From Rubripirellula sp. (GTDB taxonomy: Bacteria > Planctomycetota > Planctomycetia > Pirellulales > Pirellulaceae): 39,607 bases of DNA. A model generated the notes under the pieces. The model did no database searches. It saw nothing but the letters and a program-made list of their open reading frames with translations, and was not told the DNA's origin. Numbering within the stretch: the stretch's first letter is position 1; every line of letters begins with the position of its first letter. A program made the position numbers and the translations under genes. Location: the NCBI GenBank assembly GCA_029213145.1, contig JARGNK010000001.1, forward strand, positions 94,733 through 134,339. Direction: 5' to 3'. Positions 26,484 through 35,469 of the stretch are shown piece by piece.

Positions 26484-27518
26484 ATGCGAATCGCCCGCTC
26501 CCTACTGACCGGATCGCTTCTGGTCGCTATTGCTTTTGTGATTGGCCAACAAGTTGCGGCTCCGCCCGCAGCGCAGATGAAATCGTTTGCCGATGCGTTT
26601 CTGGCCACACTCGATAAAGACCAGCAAGCGATCGCACAAATTCCATACGGGTCAGAAAAACGAGTGGACTGGCACTTCATCCCGAAGAAAAGTCGCAAGG
26701 GTTTAGTGATTCGAGAAATGAATCAAGCACAACGCACCGCTGCTTTGCGATTGGTGCGTGCCGCCCTGAGTGAGCTTGGCTACGACAAGACCCAAAAGAT
26801 CATGATGCTTGAGGGAGTCTTGCGGGAACTGGAGGGTGAAGACAGAAATTGGGAGCGTGACCCAGAAAAGTACTACGTCACAATTTTCGGGACACCGACG
26901 AATACCGGTTCCTGGGGCATGAGCTTCGAAGGCCACCACCTGTCACTAAACTTCGTTTGTCGTGATGGACAAATCGTCGACAGCACACCGCAGTTCTTTG
27001 CCGCGAACCCCGCCACAGTAATGAACGAGGTCACAGGACCACTGGGGAAAGGAACACGAGTCCTTCGCAATGAAGAGGCGTTGGCTTTTGAATTGGTCAA
27101 TGCTTTGAATCCGGCCCAAGCGAAGCGAGCGATCTTGTCGGATACCGCACCGAAAGAAATTCGTTTCGCCGGCGAACCTCAAGCCGAGGTCGGAGAACCT
27201 GAAGGCATCAGCCAACGCGAACTCAACGAGGATCAGCAAGCGTTGCTCAAAAAACTTATTTACACCTATACCAACGCGACCACCGAAAAGGTCTCCGCAG
27301 AGCGACGCGACAGAATTGACAAAAACGGTTGGGAAGATATCCATTTCGCGTGGGCAGGTCCGACCAAACCGGGCATTGGCCACTACTATCGCATCCGTGG
27401 AAAGGAGTTCCTGATCGAATTCGTCAACACGCAACCCGACGCCGCTGGAAATCCTGCCAATCATATTCACTGCGTTTGGCGAGACCTGACCGGTGACTTC
27501 GATTTGCCGAACAAATAG
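26484..27518 (+). CDS. DUF3500 family exported protein
   Basis: The 344-residue product begins with a signal peptide or anchor (about 5-30) and then matches DUF3500 as I know it: VDWHFIPKKSRKGLVIREMNQAQRTAALRLV split near 62-92, LGYDKTQKIMMLEGVL, RDPEKYYVTIFGTP, WGMSFEGHHLSLNF (about 148-161), QFFAANPATV, and a C-terminal IHFAWAG, GHYYRIRGKEFLIEFVNTQ, NHIHCVWRD. The conserved His residues (GHH, HIHC) hint at metal binding, but the family has no assigned activity that I can vouch for. ATG at 26484. Probably monocistronic; the next gene is 246 bp downstream. Confidence 0.88.
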   Translation: MRIARSLLTGSLLVAIAFVIGQQVAAPPAAQMKSFADAFLATLDKDQQAIAQIPYGSEKRVDWHFIPKKSRKGLVIREMNQAQRTAALRLVRAALSELGYDKTQKIMMLEGVLRELEGEDRNWERDPEKYYVTIFGTPTNTGSWGMSFEGHHLSLNFVCRDGQIVDSTPQFFAANPATVMNEVTGPLGKGTRVLRNEEALAFELVNALNPAQAKRAILSDTAPKEIRFAGEPQAEVGEPEGISQRELNEDQQALLKKLIYTYTNATTEKVSAERRDRIDKNGWEDIHFAWAGPTKPGIGHYYRIRGKEFLIEFVNTQPDAAGNPANHIHCVWRDLTGDFDLPNK

Positions 27519-27764
27519 TTCAGGCTGCAGTGGACCACCACGGCGATAACCGCGGTTGTCGAATCAAGAGAAATTTCTCGGCCCGGAATTCGGAAAGACC
27601 GACTGTCTCTGATCATGGCCGTTGATGGCAATCGCGGCGGTTGCGCCGCTCGACTAAGTGGCGGGTCCACCGATATCCGACCGATACTGACCCTCCAAAT
27701 CCGGCGAACAACCAAAACCGGACTGGATCTTGCCATCCGAAGATAATAGGTCGGAGGAAATAGC

Positions 27765-28163
27765 ATGCTCATCGGTTGGTTCAAACATCTCCATCAACGG
27801 TACACCGACTGGTGCGGTGACCGCGATATGGAACTCGCGATTCGCAAGCACCTAACGGCCAATGGTTTTTTTGGCGGGACCGCGAAACTTCGAAATGTTC
27901 GCTTGGTCGCGGTGCAAAGGCCTGGATGGCTGCAAGTTTTCCGTTTTGAGGCTCAGGTGCGAGTCCGTCCGACCGACGATTACGACGACATAGCGGATCC
28001 AGAAGCCGAATATCAACTCGTCTATGGATTGGTTCGAGACGACATTCGGCGGAACGTGAATTCAATTCGAACTTTCACTCGCGAAGACCAGCGAAAGGAA
28101 TTGTTCGCGCGGTGGAGCAAAGATTTGATTTGCCTTCGCGGTGCCCACAGCCTGGTTACATGA
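27765..28163 (+). CDS. Hypothetical protein of 132 residues
   Basis: I do not recognise this family. The ATG at 27765 has a strong ribosome binding site (GGAGG, seven bases upstream), which is unusual here and supports a real gene. The product is soluble, with no signal peptide or transmembrane helix, rich in Arg and aromatic residues: an amphipathic start (LIGWFKHLHQRYTDWCGDRDMELAIRKHL in pieces), a beta-rich centre (VRLVAVQRPGWLQVFRFEAQVRVR), an acidic DDYDDIADPEAEYQLVYGLVRDD, and a basic tail. It lies alone between the DUF3500 gene and the large peptidase gene, on the same strand as both. Confidence 0.7.
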   Translation: MLIGWFKHLHQRYTDWCGDRDMELAIRKHLTANGFFGGTAKLRNVRLVAVQRPGWLQVFRFEAQVRVRPTDDYDDIADPEAEYQLVYGLVRDDIRRNVNSIRTFTREDQRKELFARWSKDLICLRGAHSLVT

Positions 28164-28443
28164 GTAGTAATCGACTTCCTCCAACCATCCCTTTTGAGAT
28201 ACCACCCCAAGCGGATTTCTCGCCAGCCTTCCATACCGCTACTCTAACAATCTGAAGAGACACCCCTGAGCGTGATTCGTACCATCTTTAAACGAGAGCA
28301 GTACGACACCCCGAACCGGGCGGAACGCCGACGCGACTCCGTTCGTCGCAGGCGTTCGACTTCCCCATCTACGATCTAGCCGCGTTGCGGTAGAATTTAG
28401 TGACCTGAATCTCAGTCCCACCTCTCAATCGTTGCTTGATGTG

Positions 28444-31400
28444 ATGCCAATGATGCTTCGATACGCCACTGCCTGCCTGCTGTTTAGTCTGCCGTGTTTA
28501 CTGCTAGGCCAAAATCCGGGTGACGTCCCCGATGAGACGGGCAACGAATCGGAATGGCTGTCGGACGTCCGACAAATCACATTTGAAGGCCGACGGGCAG
28601 GGGAAGGCTACTTCAGCGCCGATGGCTCGAAAATGGTCTTCCAGAGTGAACGCGATCGAGCGAATCCGTTCTACCAGATCTACGTGACCGATTTCAAAAC
28701 CGGTGATCTCACCAAGATCTCTCCAGGTCATGGCAAAACAACCTGCGCGTGGATTCACCCCAGCGGGGACCGAGTGCTGTTCTCAAGCACCCACGATGAC
28801 CCGGAAGCGGTTGAGAAACAGAATGCTGAAATCGAATTGCGGAACAGCGGTAAGCAGCGACGCTATTCATGGGACTACGATCCAAACTACGAACTTTACG
28901 GAAAAGCATTGGCCAACGGCGAATTCACGCGACTAACCAACGCGCGTGGTTACGATGCAGAGGGAAGCTATAGTCCAGCCGGCAGTCAAATTGTTTTCGC
29001 TTCAAATCGCCAAGCCTATTCGAGAGATCTCACCGATCGCGAAAAGAAATTATTCGAAGTCGACCCGGCTTTCATGATCGACCTCTATATCATGAACGCC
29101 GATGGAACAAACGTACGGCAACTGACCGATGTCCCCGGTTACGACGGTGGCCCATTCTTCTCTCCGAACGGCGAACGAATTTGCTGGCGACGTTTCTCCG
29201 AAGATGGTGCTACCGCCGAAGTTTTCACAATGAAAACCGATGGCACCGACGTCCAACGCCTGACAAGCATTCGCGCAATGAGCTGGGCACCGTTTTTTCA
29301 CCCCAGCGGGGACTACTTAATCTTCACAACCAATAAGCACGGCTTCGGAAACTTTGAACTCTATCTGGTAAGAGCCGATGGCAAGGGTCAACCGGTGCGT
29401 GTAACCAGTACCGATGGCTTCGATGGTTTACCTGTCTTTTTGCCTGACGGCAAACACCTGTCATGGACGAGCAATCGCACAGAGAACAAACAATCGCAAA
29501 TCTTCATGGGAACCTGGAACGATGCCCTCGCCCGGCAGAAACTGGGTTTAGAAAACAGCGAAGATCGCAATGCAGCCTTAGCCGCAGCGGAGTCTTCTTC
29601 ACCCGACTTTGCCCCAACAGATGTCATGCGCCATGTTGACTTTTTGACTCGCCCCGAACTCGGAGGCCGACTGACAGGCACGGAGGGGGAGCGGCGGGCG
29701 ACCGCCTACGTGGCGGCGTACTTGGAAAGCCTGGGATTTGAACCAGCAGGTGAAAACGGCTCGTTCTATCATATGTTCGACTTCCCCGCCGGATCGACAC
29801 TAACCCCCGAGAACCAATTAAAGGTTGCTGGCGAAACGCTTGAACTCGGTAAAGATTGGCGGCCGCTATCATTTTCGGATGTCGGCAATTTTGAACCAAG
29901 CGGAATCGTTTTCGCCGGGTATGGGCTGCAGATTCCCGAGTCAGAAGACTCACCCGAGTACGACAGTTATGTGCATCTGAACGTAGCGGACCAATGGGTC
30001 ATCGTGTTGCGTGATTTACCGCAAGAAATCACACCGGAACGGCGGCAAGAAATGGCGAGGTATTCGAGTCCGCGACGGAAAGCTTCCATCGCTCGCGACT
30101 TGGGTGCGAAGGGAATCTTGTTCGTCAGTGGGCCGACCAGCAAAGTTCGCAATCAGCTGATTCGTTTTGATCAAGCAGCATCCCAGGCCAGCGTTAGCAT
30201 TGCCGCATTATCGATCACCAACGAGGTGGCGATCAAACTGTTGTCAGCGGCCGATAGCAACCTTCAGAAAATCCAATCCGAACTCGACGATGGCTCTTTG
30301 CAAATGGGCTTTCCCGTTGGCACTGCCAAGGCATCCGCAACCATCGGAATCAAACGCCAACGTGGCACTGGCCGGAACGTGGTCGCACGTCTTCCTGCGA
30401 ACGCACCAACCAAGGATGCCGGAGCGGTAATCCTCGGGGCTCACATTGATCACCTCGGACGTGGCGGTAGCAGTAACAGCCTGGCCCGAGACGATGAGCG
30501 GGATGCCGTCCACGTCGGTGCGGATGACAATGCCAGCGGCGTCGCAGCAATGCTTGAAATCGCACAGTATCTCGCAAGTGAGATCCGCAGTGGCAACCTA
30601 AAATCAAAGCGAGATTTCGTGGTTGCCGCCTGGAGTGGTGAGGAACTTGGCTTGTTCGGTTCCCAAGCGTTTGTAAGCGACTACTACGAGTTGTTCCCAA
30701 ATGCGCCCCGGGCCACCGAAACTTCACCGAAGGACGAGGTGGCAGCCGCTCACGGGCATGGCGGATCAGCAGAGCAAACTCGTTTGACCGCTGCAGTCAC
30801 GACTTACTTGAATCTCGATATGGTGGGTCGGTTGCGCGAGAAACTTGTGGTGCAAGGCATCGGTTCGTCGCCTGGATTCGCCGGCGAAGTGCAACGTCGA
30901 AATCTCCCGGTCGGACTTAAGCTTCAACTCGACAAAACCAGCTCACGATTGCCAACAGATGCCTCGGCTTTTGTCGGTCGAGGTGTTCCCATCCTTTCCG
31001 CATTCACAGGTGCTCATGAAGACTATCACACGCCCCGTGATACTCCCGACAAATTGAACTACGACGGGACGGCAAAAATCTCACGGCTGTTCGGCTTGCT
31101 AACACGAGGCTTGTTGACCACCGAACAGCCACCAAAGTTTGAATTAGAGGAAGGTCAAGCCACTGAAGAGACCCCAAGAGCGCGTCTGACCGCTTACCTC
31201 GGCACCATCCCTGACTACGTCGCAGGTGATGTGAAAGGACTGAAACTAAGCGGCGTCGCAAGCGAGGGGCCTGCCGCGAAAGCAGGGGTGACAGGCGGAG
31301 ACATCATCGTGAAATTGGCGGGACGAAAAATCGAGGACATCTACGATTACACGTACGCGATTGAAGCGTTAAAAATCGGCGAAGAAGTCGAAATCATCGT

Positions 31401-31455
31401 CAAGCGGGGCGAAGAAACAGTCTCCATGAAAGTCACTCCAACCTCCCGTGATTAA
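28444..31455 (+). CDS. Exported M28-family peptidase with TolB-like propeller, PA and PDZ domains
   Basis: The 1003-residue product has four parts after a signal peptide (about 1-24). Residues ~40-370 are TolB/WD40-like repeats (GEGYFSADGSKMVFQSER, YDAEGSYSPAGSQIVFASNR, YDGGPFFSPNGERICWRR). A zinc-peptidase M28 domain starts near 400, is interrupted by a PA-like insert (~489-566), and resumes with metal ligands in GAHIDHLG (~665), ADDNASG (~692), SGEELGLFGS (~731), LDMVGR (~791) and DYHTPRDT (~861). A C-terminal PDZ domain spans ~912-1003. It is probably a periplasmic or surface aminopeptidase. Several start codons cluster at 28432-28453; ATG 28444 is chosen. Confidence 0.88.
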   Translation: MPMMLRYATACLLFSLPCLLLGQNPGDVPDETGNESEWLSDVRQITFEGRRAGEGYFSADGSKMVFQSERDRANPFYQIYVTDFKTGDLTKISPGHGKTTCAWIHPSGDRVLFSSTHDDPEAVEKQNAEIELRNSGKQRRYSWDYDPNYELYGKALANGEFTRLTNARGYDAEGSYSPAGSQIVFASNRQAYSRDLTDREKKLFEVDPAFMIDLYIMNADGTNVRQLTDVPGYDGGPFFSPNGERICWRRFSEDGATAEVFTMKTDGTDVQRLTSIRAMSWAPFFHPSGDYLIFTTNKHGFGNFELYLVRADGKGQPVRVTSTDGFDGLPVFLPDGKHLSWTSNRTENKQSQIFMGTWNDALARQKLGLENSEDRNAALAAAESSSPDFAPTDVMRHVDFLTRPELGGRLTGTEGERRATAYVAAYLESLGFEPAGENGSFYHMFDFPAGSTLTPENQLKVAGETLELGKDWRPLSFSDVGNFEPSGIVFAGYGLQIPESEDSPEYDSYVHLNVADQWVIVLRDLPQEITPERRQEMARYSSPRRKASIARDLGAKGILFVSGPTSKVRNQLIRFDQAASQASVSIAALSITNEVAIKLLSAADSNLQKIQSELDDGSLQMGFPVGTAKASATIGIKRQRGTGRNVVARLPANAPTKDAGAVILGAHIDHLGRGGSSNSLARDDERDAVHVGADDNASGVAAMLEIAQYLASEIRSGNLKSKRDFVVAAWSGEELGLFGSQAFVSDYYELFPNAPRATETSPKDEVAAAHGHGGSAEQTRLTAAVTTYLNLDMVGRLREKLVVQGIGSSPGFAGEVQRRNLPVGLKLQLDKTSSRLPTDASAFVGRGVPILSAFTGAHEDYHTPRDTPDKLNYDGTAKISRLFGLLTRGLLTTEQPPKFELEEGQATEETPRARLTAYLGTIPDYVAGDVKGLKLSGVASEGPAAKAGVTGGDIIVKLAGRKIEDIYDYTYAIEALKIGEEVEIIVKRGEETVSMKVTPTSRD

Positions 31456-31631
31456 CGCTTGGGGAGGAGTGCCATCGACGCGAATGGCGCGATACTTGCA
31501 TTACTTGTGCAGAATTCAGCGACCTGTCGTTCTGGCAACGCTTTGATTCCCAGGCTTGGCCGTTCATGTTGCGAACTACCGGGAATACGTGTTTTGTTCA
31601 TTCGAGTCTGCCACACAAGTAAAATACCACA

Positions 31632-32306
31632 ATGTTGACTTATTTATTGTTTGTCATTCCGCCGTTTCTATTGGGACTTTATGCCCAGCGACGAGTCAAA
31701 ACAGCTTTTGCCGAAATGAGCGAAGTTCCCACGCGGATGTCGGGATCACAAGCCGCGCGAAAAATGCTCGACGATGCCGGACTCAATTCGGTCGCGATCG
31801 AACCGATCCAAGGCCACTTGGGAGACCACTACGACCCCCAATCAAAAGTTCTTCGGCTTAGCCCCGATGTCTACCAGGGCCATTCGATGGCTGCCGTTGG
31901 CGTCGCCTGTCATGAGGCAGGGCACGCGTTGCAAGACGCGCGTGCTTACGGACCGTTGGTAATTCGCAACATGGCGGTTCCCGTTGCCAACTTTGGTTCA
32001 AAAGCAAGTTTTGGACTTTTGTTCGGTGGGATGATTTTCCAACTGCCTGGCTTGATTCTGCTCGGTGTCGTCTGCTTCGCCTTGGTCGTTGCCTTCCAGC
32101 TGATCAACCTGCCCGTAGAGTTCGATGCCAGCAATCGAGCGAGGAGAGAATTGGTCGCTCAAGGCATCATCGCAGGGAATGAAGAACAATACGTCGCCAA
32201 GGTACTCAACGCTGCGGCTTTGACCTACGTTGCTGCGACACTGCAGGGCGTGATGACCTTGGCCTATTACTTATTGATGCTGTTTGGCGGCGGCGGCGAC
32301 GATTGA
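31632..32306 (+). CDS. YugP-type membrane zinc metalloprotease
   Basis: The 224-residue product belongs to the YugP-like neutral zinc metallopeptidase family. It has an N-terminal helix (2-18), the zinc motif HEAGH at 94-98, two adjacent helices (about 127-158), a third likely zinc ligand Glu163 in PVEFDAS, and a C-terminal helix (about 205-222). GHLGDHYDPQSKVLRLSPDVY (61-81) is also typical. The substrate is unknown; a role in membrane-protein quality control is plausible but inferred. ATG at 31632. It is convergent with the decayed sugar-transferase gene. Confidence 0.9.
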   Translation: MLTYLLFVIPPFLLGLYAQRRVKTAFAEMSEVPTRMSGSQAARKMLDDAGLNSVAIEPIQGHLGDHYDPQSKVLRLSPDVYQGHSMAAVGVACHEAGHALQDARAYGPLVIRNMAVPVANFGSKASFGLLFGGMIFQLPGLILLGVVCFALVVAFQLINLPVEFDASNRARRELVAQGIIAGNEEQYVAKVLNAAALTYVAATLQGVMTLAYYLLMLFGGGGDD

Positions 32307-32512
32307 TGACGTGGAATCGCGAACCAGGAATCCAATGATGGCCGCAGTGAACCTTCGGGCATCATCCCCTGCTTGTGACACATAGAGTCCAACTTAATCG
32401 GTGTTGCGGCGACGGAGACTCGGGCGCACGGACCTGACTGTAGTTGACAGGATGCGAGTGAACGGGCTAGGTCGAAGCTTGCTGCCAGAGATCTCGCGGA
32501 GAGGCCGGATTT

Positions 32513-33754
32513 TTAGTGTGCGTGTTCTTGCTTTAACACGACAAAAACGGTTCTGAATAGAATCTCCAAATCCAGCCACAGCGACCATGTGCGAATGTAA
32601 TGATGGTCCCAATCGACGCGTCGCTCCATCTTGTCGAGCGTTTCGGTTTCACCGCAGCAACCATTGACCTGGGCCAAACCGGTTATCCCCGGTTTTACTT
32701 TGTGGCGGATCATGTAGCCGCGAGTCAGTTTTCTATATTGTTGATTGTGCGCAGCGGCATGAGGTCGTGGTCCTACGAGTGACATCGACCCATTCATAAC
32801 GCTGAACAATTGAGGCAAGTCATCCAAGCTAGTTTTCGCAAGATCGCCTCTTTTCGCAAGATCGCCTCGACACAAGTGACTCGAGGATCGTCCTTCATCG
32901 CTTGATTTACGACCGGTCCATTGTCGCAAGTGCTCATAGAACGAAACTTCCAAACAAGAATCTCACGACCGTCCAATCCATATCGTCGCTGTCGGAAGAA
33001 TACCGGACCTCGTGAAGAAAAATTAACCACAATCGCAATCAGCATCACTGGAATAGCGGCCACGACCAAAGCCAAGGCCGCCAACATCCAGTCGGCGATT
33101 TGCTCACTCAAACCGTCCACACCATACAACGGATTCTCAAATACGCTGACCGCGGGTAATCCCCCCGTATTGGTCCAACGACTGTGCAACAACTCAAAAA
33201 CGAAAAAATCAGGCACGATGTAAACGGACGCCGTCGTATCGCTCAGGCCATTGAGCACAAATTTAATTCGCTCTTAGGCCCGCATCGGCATTGTGACCAG
33301 CACGGTATCGTTCTCGCTCTCCCGCGATGCATATACCAAGGTAGACAAATCAACGTCCAACCCCAATTCCTCGATCGCATCAGCTGATGCGTTCCACTTC
33401 CTCTGGTTCGTCCGCAGCATCACGAGCTTCGCTTCGATCGTCGTAAAAACCAACGAAGGGATCACCGAGAGAGGGTTGGTCCATGATATTTCTTTGGTCT
33501 GCCGGCCGAGCGAATTGCAGCCGGCGATGGCGACTCTTCGGACGCCGAAACCACGTCGCAAAAACCCTTGCTGCAAAATGGGAACGCACATTCGCTGCCA
33601 AAGCAAGCAGATTCAACACCCAGGTGACTGCGACACGAAGTATTTCTCGGTCGGCTGACCCGCCGTCACGACGACGCAGTAGTCCAGCCAGCTAACTCAA
33701 AAGTAAAAACAATACGACTGTAGCCAATCCCATGGACGGCGTTAGCGTGTTCAT
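32513..33754 (-). pseudogene. Decayed undecaprenyl-phosphate sugar phosphotransferase (WcaJ-like)
   Basis: Pieces of one exopolysaccharide polyprenyl glycosylphosphotransferase lie in order across different frames. N-terminus: MGLATVVLFLLLS, then a stop (TAG, 33692-33694), then ADREILRVAVTWVLNLL. After a frame change: LRRGFGVRRVAIAGCNSLG; next frame: SLGDPFVGFYDDRSEARDAADE; next: NDTVLVTMPMRA, an in-frame TAA (33274-33276), then LSDTTASVYIVPDFFVFELLHSRW, a transmembrane helix and FFRQRRYGLDGREILVWKFRSM. After another frameshift at 32833-32836: TSLDDLPQLFSVMNGSMSLVGPRPHA to the normal C-terminus at 32513. Transmembrane helices between the N-terminal fragment and the Rossmann region seem deleted. 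The intact enzyme would load the first sugar phosphate onto the lipid carrier. Decay could extend upstream to about 33830. Confidence 0.88.
32833..32868. repeat. 18-bp perfect tandem duplication in the sugar-transferase pseudogene
   Basis: TTTTCGCAAGATCGCCTC is present twice, at 32833-32850 and 32851-32868. On the minus strand it duplicates a six-residue piece (EAILRK) in the catalytic domain. The duplication keeps the frame; the frameshift comes from the flanking four-base T-run, where a fifth base would restore AILRK-TSLDDLP. Confidence 0.9.
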
Positions 33755-33938
33755 GTCACGACCGCTGCACTAACCTGCGGCAGCTAGTGCCGCCAAAAGC
33801 AACATTGCGTTTAAGAGAGAATGAACGAAGCCTAGTCAACGCTGTTGCGTTGTGATGGGAGTGCCCGAGTGCGAGACTAAGAGATCGCGATTTGACAAGA
33901 GTGGAGTAAATACCCCATAGCGACCTGATTGGCGAACG

Positions 33939-34874
33939 CTAGCTTGCTGTACTGTCAAACCAATCCAAACCAAGATCAAGCGACGTCGCTTGGTGTGTCA
34001 AAGCACCACTACTGATTCGATCCACCCCGGTTGCGGCGATTTGTGCGATCGTATCGATTCTGACGTTGCCCGATGCCTCCAGTTCGACCTCAGATGCAAG
34101 CTCGTTCCGAATCGAGACCGCCTCGGTGAGCAATTCAATCGAAAAATTGTCGAGAAGAACAATGTTCGGATGCTGCGGAAGCACGTCCTTGAACTGCTCG
34201 ATCGAATCCACCTCGACCTCCACAATTGCTGGTGCCTGCATGCTATCGATCATCGCGGCCTGCCACCGCATCGCTCGCGCGGCAGCCCTCCCCGCCGGCA
34301 TTGGACCGTCCGCGTCACCGGCAAGCGCCAGGTGGTTGTCCTTAATCAGAAACCCATCATGCAGACCACTTCGGTGATTGTGTCCGCCACCACAATGGAC
34401 CGCGTATTTTTCCATCAATCGCCAACCAGGCGTCGTTTTGCGTGTGTCATACAACCGCGCTGAAAATGGCGAAATTTTCTCCGCATACTGCTGAGTTAAG
34501 GTCGCAATCCCGCACAGCCGCGAAAGGATATTGAGTATCGTTCGCTCACTGGTCAGCAGATCACGCACGTTCCCACGCAACCGGGCAATCGGTTGCCCCG
34601 GTGTAAGCCCCTCTCCATCAGCGAGCAAAGATTCCTGTTCGAGGTCGGCATCGAATTCGTCGATGATCCACGGCAACATCGCCACCCCTGCCGCAACGCC
34701 CGATTCTCGCGGAACGATCTGGCATCCACCCCGCGTTTGATCGTCAATCAAGCAGACAGTTGTCCAATCGACCGTATCCCGTAAATCCTCCGCGATCGCC
34801 AGCCTCACGATTGCCCGCAAATCATGCTCCAATTCTTCGCTTACGGTCACAGTGCGGTAATCTTGGTGGGCCAT
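33939..34874 (-). CDS. nadC: Nicotinate-nucleotide pyrophosphorylase (quinolinate phosphoribosyltransferase)
   Basis: The 311-residue product makes nicotinate mononucleotide from quinolinate and PRPP in de novo NAD synthesis. Seen: the N-terminal EDLRDTVDWTT, ERTILNILSRLCGIATLT (110-127), DTRKTTPGWRLMEKYAVHCGGGHNHRSGLHDGFLIKDNH split over 143-181 (PRPP and quinolinate binding), IVEVEVDS, VLLDNFS, and ASGNVRIDTI with GVDRISSGALTH. ATG at 34872-34874 with GGAAAC about 9 nt upstream. It is monocistronic here: the sugar-transferase remnant lies downstream and a ComEA-like gene is divergent. NadA and NadB are not in the window. Confidence 0.95.
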   Translation of the reverse strand: MAHQDYRTVTVSEELEHDLRAIVRLAIAEDLRDTVDWTTVCLIDDQTRGGCQIVPRESGVAAGVAMLPWIIDEFDADLEQESLLADGEGLTPGQPIARLRGNVRDLLTSERTILNILSRLCGIATLTQQYAEKISPFSARLYDTRKTTPGWRLMEKYAVHCGGGHNHRSGLHDGFLIKDNHLALAGDADGPMPAGRAAARAMRWQAAMIDSMQAPAIVEVEVDSIEQFKDVLPQHPNIVLLDNFSIELLTEAVSIRNELASEVELEASGNVRIDTIAQIAATGVDRISSGALTHQATSLDLGLDWFDSTAS

Positions 34875-35033
34875 CGTTGAACAGTTTCCAAGGACGAAGT
34901 GACAGGGTGGATTGCGTAAGCCAGATTCCGCGCGCTATCCTACCGGGGTAAACAGCGTTTCGGGAGGGCCAGCGTGATTATAGACCTGCCTCTTCTGTTG
35001 AATCGGTGACGGCTGGGGGGCAAAAGGGGCAGG

Positions 35034-35411
35034 GTGGATCATCACAACAGGCAACGACTAGATCGGTCTCTGGTCAATCTACGAAAGCAGGGCATGCAAA
35101 GACCGCTCGCAGCGATTGCTATTTTGCTTCATATGGCGTTGATCGTTCTGTGGTGGTCGACTCCTGCCGCATTACCTCCGATTCGGGGCAAGCTACAAAT
35201 CGACATCAATCGAGCGTCACCCCAGGAACTGTCAATTTTGCCCCAAGTCGGTCCGGTGCTGGCTCAAAGAATTGTCGAGAATCGAAAAAGGTTAGGGTTT
35301 TTTGCTGATGTCCAGGCCTTAGATCGAGTCCACGGAATCGGCCAACAGACACTACGGCAAATCAGCCCGTACTGCGCTGCTGGCTCACCTTCACTCCCGA
35401 GCCACCGATAG
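35034..35411 (+). CDS. Small ComEA-like helix-hairpin-helix membrane protein
   Basis: The 125-residue product has a short basic N-terminus, a transmembrane helix (about 24-41) and a helix-hairpin-helix pair of ComEA type: IDINRASPQELSILPQVGPVLAQRIVENR (56-84) and FADVQALDRVHGIGQQTLRQI (90-110). ComEA proteins bind incoming double-stranded DNA during natural transformation; small membrane-bound homologues in non-competent bacteria have unknown roles. The start is GTG at 35034 with AGGGGCAGG just upstream. It is 58 bp before uvrB on the same strand, which could hint at a DNA-related role, but that is inference. Confidence 0.8.
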   Translation: MDHHNRQRLDRSLVNLRKQGMQRPLAAIAILLHMALIVLWWSTPAALPPIRGKLQIDINRASPQELSILPQVGPVLAQRIVENRKRLGFFADVQALDRVHGIGQQTLRQISPYCAAGSPSLPSHR

Positions 35412-35469
35412 CGTCCGGTGGCTAAACGCGTCATGGCAATCATGGTGGCCACTACGGTACGATAGTGGC

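Noticed and set aside
32513..32953. Independent short sugar-transferase gene
   Set aside because: It is the C-terminal piece of the larger broken gene; its first 30 residues are out-of-frame sequence, not a real N-terminus.
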